43,325 nucleotides of DNA from a virus: positions 1 to 43,325 of IMG/VR virus record IMGVR_UViG_3300020202_000123; one strand, 5' to 3'. A program made the position numbers and the translations under genes. The notes beneath the pieces are model-generated. The model was not told the origin of the DNA. It saw nothing but the letters and a program-made list of their open reading frames with translations, and searched no databases. Shown piece after piece: positions 8,199 to 15,574 of this stretch; within the stretch, counting starts at the first letter, position 1, and each line of letters opens with the position of its first letter.

Positions 8199-9199
8199 TG
8201 GAACCTAAAACTCAAGCAGTAAAGAAACAACCACAGACACTCGCTGAAAGAGTTTTTGAGAGATCAGCTAAAACTATCGAAGATCATGTTGCTACGCAAA
8301 CCGAACAACGGCTTGCTAGTGGACAAAATCCTAATGAAATCCTGTCTACTTTAATGCAGGCGATGGGTGTTAACACTAACCCGCCGCCAACTAGCCAAGA
8401 CATTTTGGCGCAGTCTCAGCAACAGATCCCTATTCCGGGCACCATGAAGGGCCCGTTTTCTGCCCTTGGCGATCTTGTTCAGGGGAAAGGCTATAACCCA
8501 ATGGCTCCTTGGACTCAGCCCATGGGTATCGATAACGCCATTAAGCTTGCCGACTATGATATGGGCCGAAATAAGAACCAGATGGATACGGCAAAGTTTC
8601 CGCTGGAGCTAAGCAAACTTGCAACTGACTCTGTCAAATCTCAGGAGGAGTTAGCCAAGCTGCAGAATCCGAACCGAAACGCCGTGCTGACCCCAAATGA
8701 AATCTTTGGGAAGTTTGAACAGGCCGTTCAGCCCTTTGTCGTCCAGCGCGATGCTTATGGTCGTATTAAATCAGCCGGACAAGATCCATCTCCCGCTGGC
8801 GACCTTGCAGTTCTATATGGATACATGAAGCTATTAGACCCTGGTTCAACTGTTAGAGAAGGCGAATTTGCAACTGCCCAGAACTCTGCAGGTATCCCCC
8901 AAAGAGTTGCTCAAACCTATAACAGGATTTTAAGCGGAAAGAGACTTGCTACTGAACAACGAGCGGACTTCCTCGATAGAGCCGAGAGAATCTTTAAATC
9001 TGCTGATAGTCAGTACCGCAGAACAAGGAAAGAGTATTCTAGGCTTGCAATCGCAAATAAACTTGACCCAGAAGCGTTGATCCGTGATTTGAGTATTGCC
9101 GATGACGAGCAAGGTTCTACTACGACAACTACTCCTAATAAAACTAACGCTTCAGTTACAAAAACCTCCAGCGGCAACACGTTCAGGAAAATCAGCTAA
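8198..9199 (+). CDS. internal virion / ejection-type protein, 333 aa
   Basis: ATG at 8198 in a TAATG overlap; a second in-frame ATG at 8186 is less likely because it lies deeper in the previous gene. The protein is helical and Gln-rich with long charged segments (residues 5-60 and 250-310), a Pro-rich linker with QQIPIPGTMKGP, and a Thr-rich C-terminal tail. The region PGSTVREGEFATAQNSAGIPQRV resembles phage DNA-ejection proteins that carry a conserved GxTVREGE motif. It probably enters the cell with the DNA. Confidence 0.6.
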   Translation: MEPKTQAVKKQPQTLAERVFERSAKTIEDHVATQTEQRLASGQNPNEILSTLMQAMGVNTNPPPTSQDILAQSQQQIPIPGTMKGPFSALGDLVQGKGYNPMAPWTQPMGIDNAIKLADYDMGRNKNQMDTAKFPLELSKLATDSVKSQEELAKLQNPNRNAVLTPNEIFGKFEQAVQPFVVQRDAYGRIKSAGQDPSPAGDLAVLYGYMKLLDPGSTVREGEFATAQNSAGIPQRVAQTYNRILSGKRLATEQRADFLDRAERIFKSADSQYRRTRKEYSRLAIANKLDPEALIRDLSIADDEQGSTTTTTPNKTNASVTKTSSGNTFRKIS

Positions 9200-10554
9200 T
9201 GGCATTCAGATACGAAGTTAATGGTCAGGTAGTTGAGTTTGACAAAGAGCCGACCGAAAAGGACATTGACGAAGCGGCTGCAATGCTCTCGAAATCCTCT
9301 TCTAAGACTAAGCAGGCAGATAAACCGAATGCAGTTAAAGAGACCGTTAAAGAAGCTGCTAAGCAGACAGGTAGAGCTTTTGCTGGCCCCGGATTATCTG
9401 AATATATCCCTGGCCTAGAATCAAACACCACCCTCGCTGCGGCTGATACCGGGAATAAAATAGGTCAAAACATTGCGAATGAAATGGGCGTCCCCAATGA
9501 ACCAAACCTTCCCATTGAGTTTGGTCAGTCTATGCGCTTTGATGTTAACCCCAACTCAGTTACAGCTGGGATGATTGGCGGAGCATTAGATCCTAGATCG
9601 GTGGCAGGAATGAAATTCGCTCCACAAGTAGCTAAAAGTGCTGCAGGAGCTGCTGAGCGAGCTGGTATGACGGCTATGTCAAAGATAGAATCTCAAGCCA
9701 CAACACTTGCTAAGTCTAGCAAAGTGATGAAACAGGCGGAAGAGCTAACTACCCAAATCCTTCAGCCAACCACTACCGAATTAGCTGATTCAATCGCTCG
9801 CGGAAGAACTCTGCCATCTATTAAACGTGGTGCTGAATCGATCACCAAGGCAAGAAACTTTGATGAACTTGTCGGATCATTAAAGAACACCACAAAAGAG
9901 TTGTTCGAAGAAAGAAATGCCATCCTTGGAGAGTTTAACAAGCCTGTTGGTAACGAAGTTCTTGAGAGCTTAGAAGAGTTTGCAACGATTCAGAACAAAT
10001 CTAGACGTTATAGTCCTAACCAACTAAAGATCATTGATGAGGTTGCTAGTCGGGAAGCTCAATTCTTAAACGATAATCCGAGCATAGACATCATTAAGGC
10101 TCAAGCCCGAAAAGAAGAATTACAGAAATTGACTAGCCAATTACTTGAGAAGAGGAAGGCCGGAACAATCTCAGGAAGAGAATCGATGGAGTTACAGGCT
10201 TACGACGCGCTGCGCTCTGGTTACAGAAAAGCGATTCTTAAGGCGCTTCCTAGAGAAAAAGCAGCAGTTGTCGATAAGATCAACTCTAAATACGAAGGTA
10301 TGGTTGATGCTACTGAGTTAGCGGCCAAGCAACAGGCTAAAGCTGTTAAGGAAATCCCTAACACGCTTCCAGAAAAAATCTCGGCTGTTTTCGGATGGTC
10401 ACCTAAGTACACCACACTTAGGTTCCTGACAAAGGAATATATCGGACTTGCGGGCCAGTCCAAGCTTGCGAAAACAACTCAGAAGGTAGCCGACCTTAGA
10501 GCCAAATCTGAATTGCTTAAGTTTCTGGCTGGTTCAGCTAAGAAAACGCGTTAA
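9199..10554 (+). CDS. large internal virion / ejection-type protein, 451 aa
   Basis: ATG at 9199 in a TAATG overlap. The first ~30 residues (FRYEVNGQVVEFDKEPTEKDIDEAA) form a small ubiquitin-like beta/alpha segment that is frequent at the N-termini of phage internal proteins. The remainder is almost entirely helical, rich in Ala, Lys and Glu, with coiled-coil stretches at about 150-200 and 270-380. It is the last gene of the late arm and ends where the early arm converges. No transglycosylase motif was seen. Confidence 0.6.
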   Translation: MAFRYEVNGQVVEFDKEPTEKDIDEAAAMLSKSSSKTKQADKPNAVKETVKEAAKQTGRAFAGPGLSEYIPGLESNTTLAAADTGNKIGQNIANEMGVPNEPNLPIEFGQSMRFDVNPNSVTAGMIGGALDPRSVAGMKFAPQVAKSAAGAAERAGMTAMSKIESQATTLAKSSKVMKQAEELTTQILQPTTTELADSIARGRTLPSIKRGAESITKARNFDELVGSLKNTTKELFEERNAILGEFNKPVGNEVLESLEEFATIQNKSRRYSPNQLKIIDEVASREAQFLNDNPSIDIIKAQARKEELQKLTSQLLEKRKAGTISGRESMELQAYDALRSGYRKAILKALPREKAAVVDKINSKYEGMVDATELAAKQQAKAVKEIPNTLPEKISAVFGWSPKYTTLRFLTKEYIGLAGQSKLAKTTQKVADLRAKSELLKFLAGSAKKTR

Positions 10555-10652
10555 CTAAACCAAGAGCTAATTACTGAAATAACAAACATAAGAACTACCA
10601 CGCCTATTAAGAAGCCGATCCCAGTTAAAGCTCCATTCCAAATTGTCTCCAC
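10551..10652 (-). CDS. tiny membrane protein, 33 aa
   Basis: A GTG at 10652 has AGGAG five bases upstream. The peptide METIWNGALTGIGFLIGVVV... is hydrophobic over residues 8-28 and ends SSWFS. The stop codon lies in the stop region of the convergent late gene, so the two arms meet with an overlap of 4 bases and no obvious terminator. It is the last gene of the early arm. Confidence 0.45.
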   Translation of the reverse strand: METIWNGALTGIGFLIGVVVLMFVISVISSWFS

Positions 10653-10660
10653 ATTGTCTC

Positions 10661-11188
10661 CTATTTTATTTTAGCCCAGCTACCACCATACAAAATATCA
10701 CTGATTGTTTGCCAGCTAACACCATATTTATCAGCTAGCATATAACGGGTTACAATCTTCGGCTTAAACTCTTTTCTGATCGCTATTACTTGTTTAGCAG
10801 TCAGCCTAGCTGCAGGATTCTTCTCACCCCAATTACTCTGAAATAGTTTCGTTCGGCCCTTAGCTATTGCATCATTTGCATTATCTTGCTTTGTTCCCAA
10901 AAATAAGTGCTTCGGATTAACACAAGACGGATTATCGCATTTATGCAAAACGCACTGGCCGTTACCAATATTACCATTGAATAGCTGGTAAGACGATCTA
11001 TGAGAAGACTGAATCCTATTTCCTATAAGAAAATTCCCATATCCTTCTGGATTCTTTGAACCAGTCCACTCCCAACACGTACGAGTCTTGTATACCTTAT
11101 CAAAAAATCGATCCTCAACAGATTTCTTAAACCTCTTTACCTTCCTGTTCTTTCCACAGTACCAATAATCATTTCCGATAATCATCAA
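10661..11188 (-). CDS. HNH homing endonuclease with C-terminal DNA-binding helix, 175 aa
   Basis: ATG at 11188 (two Met codons in a row) with AGGAG upstream. After a basic N-terminus comes FFDKVYKTRTCWEWTGSKNPEGYGNF, the usual entry of the HNH_3 family; then the core SSHRSSYQLFNG, VLHKCDNPSCVNPKHLFLGTKQDN with catalytic His and zinc cysteines. The C-terminal 45 residues are a helix-turn-helix (LTAKQVIAIRKEF...MLADKYGVSWQTISDILYG) that would read the target site. The gene is A+T-rich. It sits at the distal end of the early arm beside the DUF3310 gene. Confidence 0.9.
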   Translation of the reverse strand: MMIIGNDYWYCGKNRKVKRFKKSVEDRFFDKVYKTRTCWEWTGSKNPEGYGNFLIGNRIQSSHRSSYQLFNGNIGNGQCVLHKCDNPSCVNPKHLFLGTKQDNANDAIAKGRTKLFQSNWGEKNPAARLTAKQVIAIRKEFKPKIVTRYMLADKYGVSWQTISDILYGGSWAKIK

Positions 11189-11193
11189 AACTC

Positions 11194-11442
11194 CTAGTTA
11201 TCCGAACACCCCTCATTGACACCCCTAGATTCCAACAACTCTACTACCCTGTCAAGATAATAACTCGCCTTCCGAACGTCCTCTAATGGCTTGCCCTTGT
11301 GCCTATAACGCCATAAATACTTGATGCAGGCCCCAACACAATAAGCCTCAAACCCCTCATCACCCAACGCCGATTTGATAGCCTGAATACATTCCACCTC
11401 GCCTTGGCGGTAATGAGATGGTGCGTTCACTGCGTCGTTCAT
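11194..11442 (-). CDS. DUF3310 family protein, 82 aa
   Basis: ATG at 11442 with AGGAGGAACG upstream. The pattern APSHYRQGEVECIQAIKSALG..GFEAYCVGACIKYLWRYRHKGKPLEDVRKASYYLDRVVELL is the full DUF3310 signature (SHY..G.iE.i..i...lg...f..f..gn.iKYlwRy..K...eDl.KA.wYl..l). These short proteins are common in phage early regions and are sometimes called nucleotide-kinase-like, although a catalytic role is not established. The gene follows an upstream ORF by an ATGA overlap. Confidence 0.85.
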   Translation of the reverse strand: MNDAVNAPSHYRQGEVECIQAIKSALGDEGFEAYCVGACIKYLWRYRHKGKPLEDVRKASYYLDRVVELLESRGVNEGCSDN

Positions 11443-11639
11443 CGTTCCTCCTGTTTAAAATCCAAAGAAAAAGCAAAAGCAAAACCAAAAGAAAGTACAA
11501 AAGACAAAACAGTTAGTAAGGAAAGAACTTTACAAGCCAAAGCGGTGGTGTGGCCTAAAAAACGTGGTGCGGCAAAAACGGGCATTTCCCCACAAATCCC
11601 GTTGAGTGTGCAAACCGGCCCGTTGTTGCTCCCAGCCAC
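11439..11639 (-). CDS. questionable ORF with membrane segment, up to 66 aa
   Basis: The frame ends in an ATGA overlap with the DUF3310 start, which is the joint used all through this arm. Its last 30 residues are a Phe/Leu/Val-rich membrane-like stretch followed by DFKQEER. The start is uncertain (GTG at 11639 or ATG at 11583), no strong ribosome site is visible, and codons are T-rich. It may be real or a by-product of the purine/pyrimidine-biased DNA here. Confidence 0.28.
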   Translation of the reverse strand: MAGSNNGPVCTLNGICGEMPVFAAPRFLGHTTALACKVLSLLTVLSFVLSFGFAFAFSLDFKQEER

Positions 11640-11679
11640 TGCACTTCACTCCCTACTAACTTCTTTACCCCCGTCGCTT

Positions 11680-11841
11680 TCACTCCCTCCGTTTCGTGGT
11701 CTCACCCGCCGTTTTTGCTATGGCCCGTCGAGCGATCACATTACCCCTCCTCTTTCTCCGCCTAGTCTCCTGACACCCCCTACACTTACAGCTCTCAAGA
11801 CACATAGGAATCATAAAGTTACCTCTACTTTTCTCTCCCAT
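11680..11841 (-). CDS. small cysteine-rich basic protein, 53 aa
   Basis: ATG at 11841 (or the internal ATG at 11814, which has AGAGGT upstream). The peptide holds MCLESCKCRGCQ, four cysteines in a C-x3-C-x-C-x2-C cluster, followed by a run of Arg/Lys (RRRKRRG) and an Ala/Arg/Thr helix. This is a plausible zinc or nucleic-acid-binding mini-protein. It is too short to show up in a scan for longer frames and no family is recognised. Confidence 0.4.
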   Translation of the reverse strand: MGEKSRGNFMIPMCLESCKCRGCQETRRRKRRGNVIARRAIAKTAGETTKRRE

Positions 11842-11865
11842 CACTCAGCCTGATATCGTTCGATT

Positions 11866-12114
11866 CTAGGATTCATTCTTGATATACCTCGCAAGCCCCG
11901 TATGTTCAAAGCAAGGCACACAAAAGTCTAGATCCATCCACTGCGCCCATGATTCGGTGCGTTCAACAGTCTCTTCCTTATCCTTCCCTTCAATAACTAG
12001 ACGGTAGCTCTGACCTTCTTTGGCATGGTGAGTGACTTCATTGATTTCATAGTACGGCGTAGTCTTCGGATCGATGATGACTCCGCAATGATTACATTTG
12101 AAGATCCGGCTCAT
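11866..12114 (-). CDS. zinc-ribbon protein, 82 aa
   Basis: Start ATG at 12114 gives MSRIFKCNHCG; a longer form from 12198 would overlap the previous gene and is not needed. CNHC at residues 7-10 and CVPC near residue 67 flank a beta region (DPKTTPYYEINEVTHHA) typical of a two-knuckle zinc ribbon. The Glu-rich middle (EGKDKEETVERTES) may be a loop. Function unknown. Confidence 0.65.
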   Translation of the reverse strand: MSRIFKCNHCGVIIDPKTTPYYEINEVTHHAKEGQSYRLVIEGKDKEETVERTESWAQWMDLDFCVPCFEHTGLARYIKNES

Positions 12115-12118
12115 TTCT

Positions 12119-12940
12119 CTACTCCTTATCGGTTTTATTGGGGGACTTCTTATGTGATGGATGTTCGCAGTCTTTCGGATCAGTGGATCGGTAAACATCG
12201 CAAGTCACGCAGTAACCGCCGAAGCCTATTTCCTTCTCCTCCCCATTCCGTGAAAGGGCTTGGTATACCCTAATCGCTTCGAATAACTCCGGGCAGTTGT
12301 TGTTTCCATAACGGATGGCAGAAAAGTACCATGATTGTGCGGCTTTGATGATTGCGTCCTTCCTCTCAATCTCGACCAGAACCTTCTCATACTGCTTTTT
12401 GGAGATGTCTTGTAGGTACTTAAGCGTTTCAATCTCTTCCATCAAAGCCAAAAGCCTCTGATGTCCTGGGCATTCGTTGATTTCTTTAACAAGCGTGGAT
12501 ATTTGTTCCCTCGCTGCCTTAAGCGCGGCCTTCGCATCCTCAATAATTCCGTGACATTGAGTAAGGTTGTGCTTTAGGATTGCGATTTCTTCCCGAGCCT
12601 CCTTCAATTCCGCTTCAAGCTCCTCTCTCTTCATCACAGCCTCAGCCAGTTCCGAGGTACGTTCTGCTAGAATCTGACGTTCGATAGATATGTCGGATTT
12701 AAGACGGGCGATCTCTTTGTCCTTCTCATTGAAACAATCAGCGCAGGTGTAGAGAGAATCCATTGCTCTGTCAGGATGACCGCATTTTATAACAGATTCA
12801 CCCGCTTGGTCCTTAAGACCGGAGTATTTGCCTTTGATTGATTTGACTAGCTCTTCTCTCTGTTTGTGACAACCACAATCACAATCGGATAGGCTAAGTG
12901 CCGCTTGGTTATAGCACCCAAAACAATGTAGTTCACTCAC
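12119..12940 (-). CDS. coiled-coil protein with N- and C-terminal Cys clusters, 273 aa
   Basis: GTG at 12940 with AAGGAG upstream, overlapping the previous gene by 8 bases; the longer frame from 13045 is discarded. The N-terminus has CFGCYNQ, CDCGCHK and CGHP..CADCF, which are three possible zinc sites. Residues ~80-195 form a long coiled coil (IERQILAERTSELAEAVMKREELEAEL and following heptads). The C-terminus has CVTCDVY. A long dimeric rod with zinc ends is expected. No enzyme motif is present. Confidence 0.7.
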   Translation of the reverse strand: MSELHCFGCYNQAALSLSDCDCGCHKQREELVKSIKGKYSGLKDQAGESVIKCGHPDRAMDSLYTCADCFNEKDKEIARLKSDISIERQILAERTSELAEAVMKREELEAELKEAREEIAILKHNLTQCHGIIEDAKAALKAAREQISTLVKEINECPGHQRLLALMEEIETLKYLQDISKKQYEKVLVEIERKDAIIKAAQSWYFSAIRYGNNNCPELFEAIRVYQALSRNGEEKEIGFGGYCVTCDVYRSTDPKDCEHPSHKKSPNKTDKE

Positions 12941-13274
12941 GACCAAGCTCCTTCCGTATGTTGGCAACTGTATCTTTGGCTTTGATAACCTTACATGGAA
13001 ACAAAACACCACATTCACAGCAGATATCGTCACCAGATTTGTCAAAATGATCGGGCCATTGACCGGCGAAAGGCTCCAACGCCTCTTCAGCCTGCTTAAG
13101 GAGCGCGGTAAGATAGGCTATCTTCTTAGCATCGTCCTCCATTTGCGATTGAGAGCGTGTCTGTTCTAAGAAAAGAGCGGTTTTGTACCTAGCGAGCTGT
13201 TCAATGATATGCTCATTCTTATCCATCTTCGGAAACGGATCGTTCTTACTGCCTACAATAAAGTCGTTACTCAT
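12933..13274 (-). CDS. hypothetical protein with CxxC, 113 aa
   Basis: ATG at 13274, overlapping the upstream stop by 8 bases. Residues 20-65 are helical with coiled-coil character (IIEQLARYKTALFLEQ...KKIAYLTALLKQAEEALEPF), followed by CCECGVLFPC, a tight zinc-binding cluster. It pairs with the following coiled-coil gene through an 8-base overlap, so the two may be partners. Family unknown. Confidence 0.6.
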   Translation of the reverse strand: MSNDFIVGSKNDPFPKMDKNEHIIEQLARYKTALFLEQTRSQSQMEDDAKKIAYLTALLKQAEEALEPFAGQWPDHFDKSGDDICCECGVLFPCKVIKAKDTVANIRKELGRE

Positions 13275-13557
13275 TTAGCGTCCCATCCATAAATCTGCTC
13301 AACCAATCAAGCTCCTTACGATTCAATCTTTCACCTCTCCCAAACCAGCGATCAACGTAACTATTCAACCTCTCTGAACGAATCCCCTCAATCCCGCACG
13401 ACGCAATGGCATCCCTTAAGATCATCCAGTCATTTAAAGTTTTAGTCATGAGGATATCTTGGCTTTCTTTCATGGTTCGGAGCTTATTCTCCTTTTTCTT
13501 CATTTCCCTCGCCTCATCAATGGATCTTAGGAGCTGGTTGAAGGCTTTCTTTTTCAT
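13267..13557 (-). CDS. hypothetical helical protein, 96 aa
   Basis: ATG at 13557 behind TAGGAA. A strongly basic N-terminal helix (KKKAFNQLLRSIDEAREMKKKENKLR) is followed by a segment with NDWMILRDAIASCGIEGI and a C-terminal NRKELDWLSRFMDG. It has no cysteine pair or membrane span. Function unknown. Confidence 0.55.
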   Translation of the reverse strand: MKKKAFNQLLRSIDEAREMKKKENKLRTMKESQDILMTKTLNDWMILRDAIASCGIEGIRSERLNSYVDRWFGRGERLNRKELDWLSRFMDGTLNE

Positions 13558-13565
13558 TTCCTACC

Positions 13566-13664
13566 TCACTCCCCCATCAAGGCAGAAAGCATTAGAAAAG
13601 CTCCTATGCAGCTACAAAATACACCGATAGCAAAAAACATTATTCGAGCTGTTAATTCGGTCAT
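13566..13664 (-). CDS. tiny membrane protein, 32 aa
   Basis: ATG at 13664 with GAGAGG upstream, joined to the preceding gene by an ATGA overlap. Residues 9-29 (MFFAIGVFCSCIGAFLMLSA) are a membrane span with short polar ends. One of several single-span peptides in this arm. Confidence 0.5.
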   Translation of the reverse strand: MTELTARIMFFAIGVFCSCIGAFLMLSALMGE

Positions 13665-13843
13665 CCTCTCAATATCTCCTTAATCTTCTTAGCGGCGGTT
13701 TGGGCTTCTTTCTTGGTGCGGAAAGTATTTTTAGCCTCACAATCCGTATAATGCCAATAATCTTTGTTTACACCTATGAATGCCGAGCTGACTTCTAATT
13801 CGTAAAATGCCTCACCTTTTTTTGGCTTCCATTTATTCTTCAT
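13661..13843 (-). CDS. small basic protein, 60 aa
   Basis: ATG at 13843 gives MKNKWKPKKGEAFYELEV; the longer frame from 13906 overlaps the zinc-ribbon gene upstream and is not used. The protein has a beta-hairpin-like core with DYWHYTDCEAKNTFRT and a C-terminal helix KKEAQTAAKKIKEIL. The pattern (W.P..ge.y....)...(n.fkTkeeA...a.kik..l) is a recurring phage small-protein type without known function. Confidence 0.55.
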   Translation of the reverse strand: MKNKWKPKKGEAFYELEVSSAFIGVNKDYWHYTDCEAKNTFRTKKEAQTAAKKIKEILRG

Positions 13844-13934
13844 CTTTAATCTCGCAGTAATGGCCTTCGGCTTGGCAAACCTCTTTAAAACTGAGTTGCA
13901 ACCCACAATAGGCGCATTTCCAGTAACCTTTCAT
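13833..13934 (-). CDS. zinc-knuckle peptide, 33 aa
   Basis: ATG at 13934 behind GGAGAGGGGAA. MKGYWKCAYCGLQ gives one CxxC, and two more cysteines (VCQAEGHYC) can complete a zinc site. It overlaps the next start by 11 bases and the previous stop by an ATGA joint. Family unknown. Confidence 0.5.
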   Translation of the reverse strand: MKGYWKCAYCGLQLSFKEVCQAEGHYCEIKDEE

Positions 13935-14113
13935 TTCCCCTCTCCTTTCTGGGACTTGGCGGCTTCCTCGTCTAAGAATTGGACAATGGAATCGGAGTAG
14001 GTAATTGCACTCATGGAAGGAAAATCAATTATGTTTCCTTCGCCAATCTTCCGTTTCAACTCAGCCTGATAAATCTCCATTATTCTTGTGCTCGGCTTAA
14101 TCGTTGGGGTCAT
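13931..14113 (-). CDS. hypothetical protein, ~60 aa
   Basis: The frame is open from 14188, but the first 75 bases overlap the next gene; the ATG at 14113 starts ten bases after that gene's stop. No clear ribosome site is seen for it, and an ATG at 14080 is an alternative. The product has a helix with MEIYQAELKRKIGEG and an acidic middle. Function unknown. Confidence 0.45.
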   Translation of the reverse strand: MTPTIKPSTRIMEIYQAELKRKIGEGNIIDFPSMSAITYSDSIVQFLDEEAAKSQKGEGK

Positions 14114-14123
14114 TGGGAGGGGA

Positions 14124-14654
14124 CTATTCCAAACAACCAGGATTAAATGATGGGATTGAAATATCTCCCTTACTAATACCGTTCTCAACGAATAACTGAA
14201 CGTCCGTTAGATAGCTGTCGATGCTGGCCTTAGATCGAATGAGAGCAATTTTCGTTTTCTTAGTCAGCACTTCAATAGCCTTCTTTTTCAGATTAGAGAA
14301 TGAATCAAGCTCCTCACCCCAACGAGCGAGTAAGAAATGCTTGTCATACCAATCGTATTGTTGGTCTTTTTCTTTGGATTTCTCTCGACCAATAAGTATT
14401 GGATCTTTGACTTCGTACAGGTCGCTTTCCCAAACCTCGAACTTATAGAAACGGTCTTTGGTCATTTCGACGATTTCTTTAACACGTTCAGGAATATCAA
14501 CGTCAGCCGCTATCTGTTCTGCCGTTAGCGTTGATTTAGTTGGACAGAGCACCCCATAGACACCAGCCTGTTCCTTGTTGAATTTAGCGAACTGTAATAA
14601 CTGCTCCTGTGTTTCTGCATTAACCTCTGCTACGTTCATTATCTCTACCTTCAT
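14124..14654 (-). CDS. hypothetical early protein downstream of RNA element, ~176 aa
   Basis: ATG at 14654 has GAGGGGGAG as ribosome site; ATG at 14669 is an alternative. The protein has an N-terminal domain with a VNAETQEQLLQFAKFNKEQAG helix and a C-terminal domain rich in Lys and Asp (KEKDQQYDWYDKHFLLARWGEELDSFSNLKKKAIEVLTKK). No cysteine cluster or membrane span is present and no family is recognised. It is the first gene after the structured region 14670-14878, so its translation may be controlled by it. Confidence 0.6.
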   Translation of the reverse strand: MKVEIMNVAEVNAETQEQLLQFAKFNKEQAGVYGVLCPTKSTLTAEQIAADVDIPERVKEIVEMTKDRFYKFEVWESDLYEVKDPILIGREKSKEKDQQYDWYDKHFLLARWGEELDSFSNLKKKAIEVLTKKTKIALIRSKASIDSYLTDVQLFVENGISKGDISIPSFNPGCLE

Positions 14655-14695
14655 AACTCCCCCTCTCATCGTTGATGTTGCTTGTGGAAAATTGG

Positions 14696-14740
14696 GCCTT
14701 CTCTCAGGCTGTCACGCATTGTTTTACAGGGCATCCGCGT
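14696..14740 (-). ncRNA. paired-hairpin RNA element, copy A
   Basis: On the minus strand the first hairpin has a stem ACGC/GCGT (14740-14737 with 14717-14714) and a 19-base loop containing TGTAAA. A 4-base spacer GACA follows, then the second hairpin GCCT-GAGAGA-AGGC (14709-14696). The layout, the TGTAAA, the spacer size and the GAGAGA loop recur at 19181-19220, and the stems differ there by compensating base pairs. It lies 41 bases before the start codon at 14654. Cis-regulatory leader or small RNA is inferred. Confidence 0.6.
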
Positions 14741-14810
14741 TCATGGCTCAACGTATATACGCTGTCGCTATCCCCGACCATACCTGTCGATATGGACTGC
14801 AACTTATTTT

Positions 14811-14875
14811 CCGCATAGCCTAGACTTCCGGGTTTCCAGCGTGTCCTCTAATAGCTATGCGGTCGGTAGCTGGAA
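14811..14875 (-). ncRNA. predicted H-type pseudoknot after methyltransferase stop
   Basis: Two perfect stems interleave on the minus strand: GCTGGAA (plus 14869-14875) with TTCCAGC (14834-14840), 7 pairs, and GCTATGCGG (14854-14862) with CCGCATAGC (14811-14819), 9 pairs. The order of the arms is stem1-stem2-stem1'-stem2', which is a pseudoknot with loops of 6, 13 and 14 bases. It starts 3 bases after the methyltransferase stop codon. Confidence 0.5.
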
Positions 14876-14878
14876 AGT

Positions 14879-15535
14879 TCACAGCATCATCCTTTGCGTA
14901 TTCTGTAACCGTTTCTTGGCTATCTCGCAGTATTTGGGATTGATTTCGATTCCGATTCCTGTACGCCCGATTTCTTTGCAAGCCAAAAGGGTTGTGCCGC
15001 TTCCCATGAACGGATCGAGAACAACTTGGCCGACGTTACATTCGATAATTCGACGCATAAGGTTCACAGGTTTTTGTGTCGGGTGGTAATCGTTACCAGT
15101 TCTATCGGCGGTTATAACGTCAGGGATTCGCTCTAGAAATTCGTGATCTACCTTCGGATAAAATAAACAAGATTCCCATTGTCTGCCGTGTTCATGTTTC
15201 AAATCGCCCATTGACCAATTATTCTTCACCCAGGCAATTACGCTTTTAGGCTTAGGAAACTCGATCAAGTTATCCCAACGGCAGAACACATACCCCCCCC
15301 TGTTAGCCATAGCCAAAGCTAATTTGATTGTTTCGATAGGGAGCTTGTCGTCACCGTGGATTTTTTCGTGCTTGTCCTCTCTAAAATTGCTTTGAAAGCT
15401 CATCCCATAAGGCGGGTCCATAACAACGAGGTCGACCTGATCGAGTAACGGCATAATCTCCAAGCAATCTCCCATGTAAATCTTTAGGGATGGGTTTTCT
15501 TCTTCGTAGTAGAGATAATCCGACAGTTGCTTCAA
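14879..15535 (-). CDS. orphan DNA methyltransferase (N6-adenine or N4-cytosine, beta class), 218 aa
   Basis: TTG at 15535 behind GGGGAGGGG. Catalytic motif IV is DPPY at about residue 40 (VVMDPPYGMSF), and the AdoMet motif I is DPFMGSGTT at about 174, so the order IV-then-I puts it in the beta class with the N6/N4 methylase fold. The motif HPTQKPVNLM upstream of motif I is also typical. The product transfers a methyl group from AdoMet to A or C in DNA. No partner restriction enzyme is nearby, so protection against host restriction or a regulatory role is likely. The target cannot be told from sequence. Confidence 0.9.
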   Translation of the reverse strand: MKQLSDYLYYEEENPSLKIYMGDCLEIMPLLDQVDLVVMDPPYGMSFQSNFREDKHEKIHGDDKLPIETIKLALAMANRGGYVFCRWDNLIEFPKPKSVIAWVKNNWSMGDLKHEHGRQWESCLFYPKVDHEFLERIPDVITADRTGNDYHPTQKPVNLMRRIIECNVGQVVLDPFMGSGTTLLACKEIGRTGIGIEINPKYCEIAKKRLQNTQRMML

Positions 15536-15541
15536 GACCCC

Positions 15542-15564
15542 TCCCCATTAGATTTGGATGGGGA
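15542..15564 (-). promoter_or_regulatory. hairpin overlapping methyltransferase ribosome site
   Basis: On the minus strand TCCCCAT pairs with ATGGGGA (7 perfect pairs, 9-base loop), and its 3' arm forms the first part of the GGGGAGGGG Shine-Dalgarno site of the TTG-started methyltransferase. It could limit translation. Confidence 0.4.
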
Positions 15565-15574
15565 TTTGGGGGAC

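Larger units (their letters stand above)
14655..14878 (-). other. structured 5' leader region, no long gene
   Basis: This 224-base gap separates the methyltransferase stop from the ATG at 14654. Read as minus-strand RNA it has an interleaved pseudoknot (14811-14875), a closing stem pairing 14686-14694 with 14800-14802 plus 14806-14812, and the two-hairpin element at 14696-14740. Two frames of 22-25 codons exist in it but have no other support. Confidence 0.6.

Noticed and set aside
11404-11853. Plus-strand frame of 149 codons over the early-arm gap
   Set aside because: Low-complexity Ser/Pro/Leu/Thr translation of pyrimidine-rich DNA, against the direction of this arm; the minus strand has a better small frame at 11680-11841.
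14770-14810. Possible tRNA or very short peptides in the gap 14670-14878
   Set aside because: No cloverleaf or T-loop motif could be drawn, and the 22-25 codon frames lack support; the region is better explained by the RNA structures.
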